Program-made: the position numbers and the translations under genes
Origin: Alcaligenes faecalis
GTDB lineage: Bacteria > Pseudomonadota > Gammaproteobacteria > Burkholderiales > Burkholderiaceae_B
Assembly: GCF_005311025.1 (NCBI RefSeq)
Contig: NZ_CP031747.1
Span: 248,001-312,000 of the forward strand
DNA: 64,000 bases
Direction: 5' to 3'
Notes under the pieces: generated by a model
What the model was told of the DNA's origin: nothing
Databases searched by the model: none
The model's input: only the letters and a program-made list of their open reading frames with translations
Part shown: in pieces, positions 55,413-62,264 of the stretch
Layout: the number at the start of each line of letters is the position of its first letter
How positions within the stretch are numbered: the first letter of the stretch is position 1

Positions 55413-56096
55413 TTAACTCCTGCCGCGCAGCGCACGCTGACGAGAAAAAACCAGCTGTCCGCTTAGCCACAGGACCAGTCGCATCAGCAAGGACAGGGCC
55501 AGGTACAGGACGGCAACCAGAATGTAGGCCTCGAAAGGGCGGAAGGTCTCGGCCTGAATATGGTTGGCCATGGCCGTCAGCTCCTCCACTGAAATCTGCG
55601 AGGTCACCGAGGATGCCAGCATCAGCAACACATACTGGCTGCACAAGGACGGGTACACACGCTCCAGCGCAGGCAGCAAAATGACATGCCAATAGGTTTG
55701 GGCTCGAGTCAGACCCAGGCATTCGGCGGCTTCCAGCTGTCCTTTGTGAATGGAGTCCATGCCGGCGCGCATGATCTCGCAGGTATATGCCGCCACATTG
55801 ATGACCAAAGCGGCCAGAGCTGCGCCAAAGGCACTGACTTTCCAGCCCAGGGTGGCCAAACCGAAAAAGACCAGGAAGATCTGTACCAGCAGCGGCGTAT
55901 TGCGAATGATCTCCACGTAGAAACCGCAAAGGCGGGCAATCAGGCGGGATGAACTGCGACGACCAATGGCCAGAAAAGTGCCGGCGATAAAACCGAGCAC
56001 GGTAGCCGGAACGGACAATTTGATTGTCATCCAGGCCCCTTGCAGCAGTTGCGGCCACTGAAGCAGCACGCTGGAAAAGTCAAAGGTATAAGTCAT
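55413..56096 (-). CDS. amino-acid-type ABC transporter permease 2
   Basis: This is a 227-residue HisMQ-type permease and the first gene of the seven-gene operon. It shows FYVEIIRNTPLLVQIFLVFFG (the RNTPLL motif) and the EAA loop LEAAECLGLTRAQTYWHVILLPA. Partner of permease 1. The start at 56096 faces the LacI-type regulator across 187 bp, which should hold the operon promoter and operator. Confidence 0.92.
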   Translation of the reverse strand: MTYTFDFSSVLLQWPQLLQGAWMTIKLSVPATVLGFIAGTFLAIGRRSSSRLIARLCGFYVEIIRNTPLLVQIFLVFFGLATLGWKVSAFGAALAALVINVAAYTCEIMRAGMDSIHKGQLEAAECLGLTRAQTYWHVILLPALERVYPSLCSQYVLLMLASSVTSQISVEELTAMANHIQAETFRPFEAYILVAVLYLALSLLMRLVLWLSGQLVFSRQRALRGRS

Positions 56097-56283
56097 GGCT
56101 GGACGGGTGGAACCTACGTCATCAAACAGAATCAGAGCGTGCTGACTCCCGAATGGTGCAGGCCTTGTCTCCCTATGGTTTACATGTTTTTATGATGTTT
56201 TTTGCTGTGCTGTTGCACTAGCCTTTTTGTATGGTATAGAAGCCACTTAAAGCCTGTCCAGCCAATCCAATGATGGTTTTTGA
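56097..56283. promoter_or_regulatory. divergent control region of the RuBisCO-like operon
   Basis: The 187-bp gap between the permease and LacI-type starts is AT-rich in its middle (GGTTTACATGTTTTTATG near 56175). It also contains GTGC-TGTT-GCAC (56206-56217). No classical LacI palindrome stands out. It must contain both promoters. Confidence 0.4.
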
Positions 56284-57324
56284 TTGACTAATAAAATCCC
56301 TAAAATCAGCGATATTGCCCGTTTGGCGGGCGTCTCTACCGCGACGGTGGACCGGGTCTTGAACCGGCGTCCCGGCGTGCGTCCCGGCACGGTCCAGCAT
56401 GTGCTTAAAGCGGCCCGCAAACTGAACTACATCAGCGATGCCGAGTTCAGCGCAGACCGTTGCCTCAAGCCCATGCGCATCACGTTTTTATTGCCTGCCG
56501 GCAGCAATCGCGTGATCCATATGTTTGGGGATGCCATCGACTACTCACAGACGCAGTTGCAGCCTTTCAATGTGGATTGCCATACCGAAGTCTTTAACGG
56601 CTTTGATCACGAGTCCCTGGCCCAGGCGCTGCTGGGCTTGCGCGGCCGCACCGATGGCGTGGTATTTATGGCGCTGGAGCATCCGGTGGTGCGCGAAGCG
56701 GTCGATACCTTGGTTCACGATGGTATTCCGGTAGTGACTTTGATTTCCGATTTGTCGGCCTCGACGCGCTTTGGCTACGTAGGCTTGGACAATGTGGCAA
56801 CCGGCCGTCTGGCAGCCTATCTACTTAGCCGTCTTGGGGGCGGGCAGTCGGGCAGCTTCGCCTTGATTGCAGGCAGTCTGTGCTACCGCGCCCACTGTGA
56901 TCGTGAGTCCGGTTTCTTGCAGCTAATGCAGGAAAAAGGCTGGGCAGATCGGGTGATTGGCTTGCGCGAAGGGCATGACGATGCAGAAAGCAATTACCGG
57001 CAGACGCGGCTGTTGCTTGAGCAGCATGCGGATTTGCTGGGTATCTACAATATTGGCGGCGCCCCTGAAGGAGTGGCGCGGGCGTTGAAAGAGGCACGAC
57101 GAGACAAGAAAATTATCTTTGTCGGCCATGGGCTGACCTCTGATGTGCGTGCCTTGCTGATCGATGGCACCTTGGATGCCATCATCATGCAGGACCCGCA
57201 GCAGTCGATCCTGAACTGTGTGCGCATGTTGACGGCAGCCCGGCACATGGCGGAGGGGGGAGAGTCGGGCTTGAAGCTCAAGCCCATGAACAGCATTGTG
57301 GTGTTCAGGGAGAATTTGCCTTGA
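56284..57324 (+). CDS. LacI-family regulator
   Basis: This is a 346-residue repressor-type regulator with an N-terminal LacI headpiece (KISDIARLAGVSTATVDRVLNRR, helix-turn-helix and hinge helix) and a periplasmic-binding-like effector domain (residues about 65-340). It is encoded divergently from the transporter-RuBisCO-like operon and very likely controls it. The start is a TTG at 56284, as no ATG or GTG precedes the headpiece. Its stop is 2 nt from the convergent LysR stop. Confidence 0.88.
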   Translation: MTNKIPKISDIARLAGVSTATVDRVLNRRPGVRPGTVQHVLKAARKLNYISDAEFSADRCLKPMRITFLLPAGSNRVIHMFGDAIDYSQTQLQPFNVDCHTEVFNGFDHESLAQALLGLRGRTDGVVFMALEHPVVREAVDTLVHDGIPVVTLISDLSASTRFGYVGLDNVATGRLAAYLLSRLGGGQSGSFALIAGSLCYRAHCDRESGFLQLMQEKGWADRVIGLREGHDDAESNYRQTRLLLEQHADLLGIYNIGGAPEGVARALKEARRDKKIIFVGHGLTSDVRALLIDGTLDAIIMQDPQQSILNCVRMLTAARHMAEGGESGLKLKPMNSIVVFRENLP

Positions 57325-57326
57325 TT

Positions 57327-58205
57327 TCAAGCGGCCTTCAGATCCTGAATCAAGGCCTTTAAAAAGTCACTGACGCTTTGTGGCAAGACCCGCTTGGCCA
57401 TGCTTAAAATCTGCAAGTCTCGATCCAGTCGGGAGTCCCGCACAGGAACAATTTTCAATCCATGGTCCAGGCTGCTGCGATGGCTGATTGACGCTCCCAA
57501 GGCGATGGCATTGGTGCGTCTGACGAACTCGTGTAACACCCCCGAGTAGTTGCAGGTAAAGACTTCGTTAAAGACCAGCTTTTCCATCTGGCAAACGTGG
57601 TTAAAGAGTTGCTTTTGGGTAAGCTCCTCGCCGGGCATCACGATGGGATAGGGTTGTAGTTCGTTCAAGGACAGCTTGCTTGCCGTGGCTAAAGGGTGTT
57701 GTGTTTGCATGACGGCAAAAATGGGTGAGCGGCAGGAGTAGTTCACTTCCACATCGGGTACCGGGGCGGTGCTGAAAATAGCCCCTATATCAACCTCTCC
57801 GTTTCGAACCATATCCACACAATCATTGGGCGAGCTCACTTTCAATACAAACCGTGCCAATGGCGTTCGGTTGGAAAACTCTGCCATGACCATGGGTAAA
57901 AAGTAGCGGGCTAACCCCTCGGTGGCTGCCACCCGAATTAAATGGGCCTGGACATAGTCGTTTTGACGCAGACTTTGCACGATGGCTTCTTCTTCCAGCC
58001 GCACGCGCAAGGCGTGTTCGGCCAGGGCCTGACCTGCTGCAGTCAGTACCATTCCTCGTCGCCTGCGCTCAAACAGCGCCACCCCAATGGACTCCTCCAG
58101 CAAGCTGATTTGGCGGCTGATTGCACTAGGGGCAATATGCAGCCTTGCGCTGGCTGCCGCCAGTGAGCCTGTTTTCATCACGGCCAGAAAGTATTTGTAA
58201 TCCAT
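57327..58205 (-). CDS. LysR-family regulator next to an M20 hydrolase
   Basis: This is a LysR regulator of 292 residues with the helix-turn-helix near residues 12-40 (MKTGSLAAASARLHIAPSAISRQISLLEES in two parts) and an effector domain. It is divergent from the M20-MHS transporter pair, which it probably controls. A TTCTAT-N7-ATAGAA inverted repeat at 58265-58283 lies between them. Confidence 0.88.
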   Translation of the reverse strand: MDYKYFLAVMKTGSLAAASARLHIAPSAISRQISLLEESIGVALFERRRRGMVLTAAGQALAEHALRVRLEEEAIVQSLRQNDYVQAHLIRVAATEGLARYFLPMVMAEFSNRTPLARFVLKVSSPNDCVDMVRNGEVDIGAIFSTAPVPDVEVNYSCRSPIFAVMQTQHPLATASKLSLNELQPYPIVMPGEELTQKQLFNHVCQMEKLVFNEVFTCNYSGVLHEFVRRTNAIALGASISHRSSLDHGLKIVPVRDSRLDRDLQILSMAKRVLPQSVSDFLKALIQDLKAA

Positions 58206-58264
58206 GGCTTTGCTTGTTTGTCTCGGGTCTGGGCTTTGTGTTTTGAATTCTAAAAATTAGCTCA

Positions 58265-58283
58265 TTCTATTCTAAAGATAGAA
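58265..58283. promoter_or_regulatory. inverted repeat in the LysR/M20 divergent region
   Basis: TTCTAT and ATAGAA are inverted arms 7 bp apart, midway between the divergent starts. A candidate LysR operator. Confidence 0.4.
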
Positions 58284-58346
58284 ATATACAGAAGGTAAGA
58301 CGGATTCTATAGTCCTCTTTCCTATCAATAAGACAACGAGACAAAA

Positions 58347-59729
58347 ATGGGAAAAAGTAAAGCCTTGTCCAGGGTGCGCGCCTATTTTGAGGAGGGCGGT
58401 TTCGAGCAGGACTTGCGCCGTCGTGTGGCGATTCAAAGTGACAGCCAGACTGCGGAGAAAGCGGATCAATTGCAGCTCTACCTGGATCAGGAGCTGGGCC
58501 CTTCCTTGGTGAAACTGGGGTTTGAGGTCCGTATCCTGGCCAATCCCAAAGGGGCAGGCCCCATCCTTCTGGCTCACCGACATGAATCCGATGAACTACC
58601 CACGATTCTGACCTATGGGCATGGCGACGTGGTGCCCGGACATGACCATCAATGGCGTGAAGGCCTGGCGCCTTGGGAATTGAAGATCGAAGGGGAGCGT
58701 TGGTACGGCCGGGGGACGGCGGACAATAAAGGCCAACACAGCATTAATCTGGCCGCGCTGGAACAGGTCATTCAAGCTCGCGATGGGCGTTTGGGTTTCA
58801 ACCTCAAAGCCATCTTTGAGACGGGTGAAGAGCGAGGCTCGATCGGTTTGCGCGAGTTTTGCGAGCAACATGCACAGAGCTTGTCGGCTGATCTGTTTCT
58901 GGCCTCGGACGGCCCGCGCTTGAACGCCAATCAGCCGACCTTGTTCTTGGGCTCGCGTGGCACTGTGCTGTTCTCGCTGGAGGTGATTTCGCGTGAAGGG
59001 GGGCTGCACTCGGGCAATTGGGGCGGGGTGATGGAAAACCCCGCGGTGGTGCTGGCCAATGCTCTGGCCTGTCTGGTGGGGCCTCAAGGACAACTGCTGT
59101 GCCGCGAACTGACGCCAGGCCCCATACCGGAGGACGTGCTGACTGCCATTGCAGATTTGGAGATTGGTCAGCATACCTTGGGGCTGGCCTTAAATGAGCA
59201 TTGGGGCGAACCGGGCCTTAGCTACGGCGAACGTCTGTTCGGCTGGAACACTTTGGAAGTGCTGGCACTGGATGCCGGGAATCCGCAAAAACCAATCAAT
59301 GCTATCCCGCCTCGTGCTCAGGCTTTTTGCAATTTGCGTTTTGTGCTGGGAACGCAGACAGAGGACTTGGAAAGCACCTTGCGCCAGCACCTTGATGCGC
59401 ATGGCTTCGAGCAGGTGCGTATTCATATGGGCCAGATCATGCCTGCCACCAGGCTGGATCTGGGCAATAAGTGGATCGCCTTGATCAAGGATGCGATCAG
59501 CAAAGTGACGGATCAGAAAATTGCCGTGATCCCGAATTTGGCAGGAACTGTACCCAACGATATTTTTGCCGATGTACTGGGTCTGCCCACGATCTGGGTG
59601 CCACACTCCTACCCCGGCTGCTCTCAGCACGCTCCCAATGAGCACATGCTGACTCCCATTATCCAAGAGGGACTGGACATCATGACCAGCGTTTTCTGGG
59701 AACTGGGCGAATTGAACAAGAACACTTAA
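58347..59729 (+). CDS. M20-family metallohydrolase (peptidase/deacylase)
   Basis: This is a 460-residue zinc hydrolase. Metal and catalytic residues are visible: His and Asp in TYGHGDVVPG, bridging Asp in GRGTADNKGQH, the Glu pair in ETGEERGS, Asp in ASDGPR, and a late His in NEHMLTP. A dimerisation lid is inserted in the middle. The family includes dipeptidases, N-acyl amino acid deacylases and carbamoylases, and the sequence does not decide between these. It precedes an MHS transporter by 71 nt. Confidence 0.87.
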   Translation: MGKSKALSRVRAYFEEGGFEQDLRRRVAIQSDSQTAEKADQLQLYLDQELGPSLVKLGFEVRILANPKGAGPILLAHRHESDELPTILTYGHGDVVPGHDHQWREGLAPWELKIEGERWYGRGTADNKGQHSINLAALEQVIQARDGRLGFNLKAIFETGEERGSIGLREFCEQHAQSLSADLFLASDGPRLNANQPTLFLGSRGTVLFSLEVISREGGLHSGNWGGVMENPAVVLANALACLVGPQGQLLCRELTPGPIPEDVLTAIADLEIGQHTLGLALNEHWGEPGLSYGERLFGWNTLEVLALDAGNPQKPINAIPPRAQAFCNLRFVLGTQTEDLESTLRQHLDAHGFEQVRIHMGQIMPATRLDLGNKWIALIKDAISKVTDQKIAVIPNLAGTVPNDIFADVLGLPTIWVPHSYPGCSQHAPNEHMLTPIIQEGLDIMTSVFWELGELNKNT

Positions 59730-59800
59730 AAAAAACAGACGCCGTTCAGAAGTAACGGCGCATTGCCTTCGGAAACACCGGGGGCAGGAGGAGATAAAAG

Positions 59801-61078
59801 ATGGAGCAGACCAAAAAAGCGGTGGGGCCTTTACCGCGTTCGTTTTGGAAGCCGGTCGCCGCGTCCGTGGTGGGGAATACCTTGGAGTGGTTTGATCTTG
59901 CTGTATATGCCTACTTTGCACTGACCATTGGTCGTGTTTTTTTTCCGAGCTCAGACCCTACCGTCTCTTTGATTCTGGCTTTTGCCACATTCGGGATTTC
60001 ATTTCTGATTCGGCCCATTGGAGCCGCGGTTATTGGCTCCTATGCGGACAGACACGGACGCAAGAAAGCCTTGTCCCTGTCCATCCTCTTGATGTTATTG
60101 GGCACGTTCATGATTGCGGTCATGCCTGGTTATGAAACGCTCGGACTCATTGCGCCTATCGGTATTTTGATTGCCCGTTTTATTCAGGGCTTTTCGGCGG
60201 GGGGCGAATTTGGCAGTTCTACTGCATTCATGATGGAGCATGCTCCAGAACGCTCTCGCGCATTTGTGGCCAGTCTGCAGTTTGCCAGTCAGGGCTTTGG
60301 TGTCGTGCTGGCTTCTTTGTTCGGTTATGTGTTGACTTCTACCTTAAGCGAACAGCAAATGCTGGATTGGGGGTGGCGTGTTCCCTTTTTCTTCGGCTTG
60401 TTGCTGGGGCCGGTAGGATACTGGATCCGCAAAACGGTGGATGAGTCCCCGGATTTCAAAGAAAGTGAACCTGGCGGTCAGCCAGTGCGAGAGGTGCTGA
60501 GTTCACAAAAGGTTTTGCTGTTGATTGCTTTGGGCACCTTGATTTTGTCTACCGCCTCCAACTACCTGATTACTTATATGCCATCGTATGCAGCGACTAC
60601 CCTGCGTGTTCCGCAATCGGCCGGATTTTTGGCAACACTCACCGCAGGCTTGATTCTGACTATTGCTACGCCGTTGGTAGGTTATGTCGCGGGTAAAGTT
60701 GGTCGGATCAAGATCATGCTCACCGCTGCCGTGCTGTATGCGATTGCGATCTTCCCGTCTTTCATGTGGTTGAACCGCGAGGCGACCCAAACGGCGCTGA
60801 TTCTGGTTGTAGGTTTGATGGCTTTGCTCAAAGCCGTGTACTTCGCCCCCTTGGCCGGATTGATGGCTGATGTCTTTCCAGTGCGTACCCGTGTTACAGG
60901 CATGTCCTTGAGCTACAACATCGGCGTCACTGTCTTTGGTGGTTTTGCACCTGTGATTGCCACGGGTCTGATTTCATTGACCGGCTCTCCGGTGGCGCCC
61001 AGTTACTACCTGATTCTGGCCGCGGCGTTGAGTATCGTGGCCTTGCTGGCAGCCAGTCGCAAGCTGGGTATGAGGTAA
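59801..61078 (+). CDS. MFS transporter of the metabolite:H+ symporter (MHS) family
   Basis: This is a 425-residue transporter with 12 helices. The N-terminal NTLEWFDLAVYAYFA, YADRHGRKKAL and RFIQGFSAGGEFGSSTAFMMEHA are hallmarks of the citrate/proline-betaine MHS group. GGAGGAGAT gives an excellent ribosome-binding site for ATG 59801. Together with the upstream M20 hydrolase it forms a likely uptake-and-hydrolysis pair for a small amide-containing acid. Confidence 0.9.
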   Translation: MEQTKKAVGPLPRSFWKPVAASVVGNTLEWFDLAVYAYFALTIGRVFFPSSDPTVSLILAFATFGISFLIRPIGAAVIGSYADRHGRKKALSLSILLMLLGTFMIAVMPGYETLGLIAPIGILIARFIQGFSAGGEFGSSTAFMMEHAPERSRAFVASLQFASQGFGVVLASLFGYVLTSTLSEQQMLDWGWRVPFFFGLLLGPVGYWIRKTVDESPDFKESEPGGQPVREVLSSQKVLLLIALGTLILSTASNYLITYMPSYAATTLRVPQSAGFLATLTAGLILTIATPLVGYVAGKVGRIKIMLTAAVLYAIAIFPSFMWLNREATQTALILVVGLMALLKAVYFAPLAGLMADVFPVRTRVTGMSLSYNIGVTVFGGFAPVIATGLISLTGSPVAPSYYLILAAALSIVALLAASRKLGMR

Positions 61079-61148
61079 GTCAGGGTCGTTCAAGGGAGGG
61101 CGGGCACTGCTAACAAGCAAAGGAGCGTGTTCAGAAAACCGTTTTCAG

Positions 61149-61187
61149 ACCGGTTTGCCTGTGGTCAGCGGGCAAGCCGGTTTTTTT
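61149..61187 (+). terminator. terminator after the MHS transporter
   Basis: ACCGGTTTGCC and GGCAAGCCGGT form an 11-bp stem with one G-T pair around an 11-nt loop, followed by seven T residues. Confidence 0.88.
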
Positions 61188-61319
61188 GTGTCTGCCTCCA
61201 GGCTGGCGCATCGTTCTTGTCCTGGCACCTTGCCGTATCTATAAGATCTATTTAATATATATCTTTATGGGCGGTGGCGATTTCATCAACTGCCTCACCT
61301 CATGTTAAAGGGATAAAAA

Positions 61320-61574
61320 ATGCAAGTTGGAATGCTGAAACTGGCGGGTTTGCGACACCCTGAATGCGCCGATAAAGTGGCTATTGCCTTGGCGGCTATT
61401 GAAGGCGTACAAGCGGCAGATGCCTCGTTCGAAAACGCAAAGGCGTCGGTTCGTTTTGATGAAACCCAGGTCTCGCTGGAAGATCTGCATGCTGCCGTCG
61501 AGCGGGCCGGCTATCAAATCGCCAAACCTGCGCATGGTGAAGATGGTGCATGTTGCGGTGGCTGCGGCGGTTAA
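61320..61574 (+). CDS. heavy-metal-associated (HMA) domain-like protein without CxxC
   Basis: This is an 84-residue protein with the HMA ferredoxin-like pattern (MLKLAGLRHPECADKVAIALAAIEGVQAADASFENAKASVRFD in separate strands and helices, then LHAAVERAGYQ). The usual metal-binding MxCxxC is replaced by LRHPEC, leaving one Cys. A second site, CCGGCGG, ends the chain. It may bind copper or zinc through a different ligand set. AAAGGGA upstream of ATG 61320 is a good ribosome-binding site, and the gene has its own terminator. Confidence 0.75.
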   Translation: MQVGMLKLAGLRHPECADKVAIALAAIEGVQAADASFENAKASVRFDETQVSLEDLHAAVERAGYQIAKPAHGEDGACCGGCGG

Positions 61575-61598
61575 ACCTACTGCATCCTGAGACTGAAA

Positions 61599-61628
61599 AC
61601 CGACTGTAGAAACACAGTCGGTTTTTTT
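61599..61628 (+). terminator. terminator after the HMA-like gene
   Basis: ACCGACTGT and ACAGTCGGT form a 9-bp stem with a 6-nt loop (AGAAAC), then TTTTTTT. Confidence 0.9.
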
Positions 61629-61875
61629 ATGGTTGTACAAAGCAGGGCAGGCGGTGTTTTGCTTTGAGTGTGTTGCCTTGGCTCCCCAGGTGCTTGCTTC
61701 AAGGGGTATTCACAGGCCTGTAAAGAAAGCAGCCGATCATGCGGTAGTGATTCTTTATGTGGAAATGGCTGTGTTTAAAAAAGAAGGGGGTCGTATTGCT
61801 GCTCGTTTTCTGCCACAGTCAGACGTCATCGGATTGATGCTGAAGGATAATAAATTTATGGAGCAACAAAATAAA
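61629..61875. other. intergenic stretch without a supported gene
   Basis: These 247 bp show no convincing reading frame or RNA motif. They separate the HMA-like gene from the tRNA-like element. Confidence 0.5.
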
Positions 61876-61907
61876 AAAGGCCGACCATTGAGAAATGATC
61901 GGCCTTT
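61876..61907 (-). terminator. terminator of the tRNA-like element
   Basis: On the minus strand AAAGGCCGATCATTT-CTC-AATGGTCGGCCTTT ends in a T run. It is a diverged version of the hairpins that follow the intact tRNA-Leu genes and lies 8 nt after the CCA end of the tRNA-like element. Confidence 0.7.
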
Positions 61908-61915
61908 CGGAATTT

Positions 61916-62022
61916 TGGTGCCCAGAAGAGGACTCGGTCACACGGGCGCGACCCCGGTCGGGCTTGCATGCCCGACCTTTCTCGCCCCCACGTCAGGTGC
62001 TCAAGCACCTGACTTTCTGGGC
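61916..62022 (-). other. tRNA-Leu-derived tRNA-like element or tRNA remnant
   Basis: Read on the minus strand it begins GCCCAGAA and ends TTCTGGGC-ACCA, an 8-bp acceptor-like stem with encoded CCA. Its last 21 nt match the adjacent tRNA-Leu (CGAGTCCTCTTCTGGGCACCA region, 61916-61936). The interior differs, with two perfect hairpins: a 10-bp stem at 61992-62013 and an 8-bp stem at 61956-61977. It is not a normal tRNA. It may be a degraded duplicate, an integration scar or a structured RNA. Confidence 0.6.
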
Positions 62023-62030
62023 TGGAAAGC

Positions 62031-62066
62031 AAAAAGCCGACCATCTTGCGATGATCGGCTTTTTTG
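62031..62066 (-). terminator. tRNA-Leu terminator, copy 3
   Basis: AAAAAGCCGACCATC-TTGC-GATGATCGGCTTTTTT, the same hairpin as at copies 1 and 2 with one mismatch, immediately after the tRNA on the minus strand. Confidence 0.9.
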
Positions 62067-62071
62067 GAATT

Positions 62072-62156
62072 TGGTGCCCAGAAGAGGACTCGAACCTCCA
62101 CACCCGAAGGCACATGGACCTGAACCATGCGCGTCTACCAATTCCGCCACCTGGGC
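62072..62156 (-). tRNA. tRNA-Leu (anticodon CAG), copy 3
   Basis: An 85-nt tRNA with anticodon CAG. It matches copies 1 and 2 except for one change in the 3' acceptor strand (TCTGGGC in place of CCTGGGC), which makes a G-U pair at the base of the stem. Confidence 0.95.
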
Positions 62157-62227
62157 ATATCGTTGTATGCTTATGGCTGTGCCAAAAGCCTTTAACGACT
62201 TTACTGCGTGAGCAGCAAAGAAAAAGG

Positions 62228-62256
62228 ATTATAGGCATACTTTATTAATAATGGAA
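62228..62256 (-). promoter_or_regulatory. candidate tRNA-Leu copy 3 promoter
   Basis: On the minus strand a perfect -10 TATAAT (62228-62233) has a weak -35 TTCCAT 17 bp upstream. It lies about 70 nt before the tRNA and close to the divergent rnr start. Confidence 0.45.
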
Positions 62257-62264
62257 GTGTCCTT

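Noticed and set aside
59743-59763. CGCCGTT/AACGGCG hairpin between the M20 and MHS genes as a terminator
   Set aside because: No T run follows on the plus strand, and no minus-strand gene would use the T run on that side.
61633-62211. 192-codon plus-strand ORF through the tRNA-like element and tRNA-Leu copy 3
   Set aside because: Most of its length is antisense tRNA, hairpin and terminator sequence.
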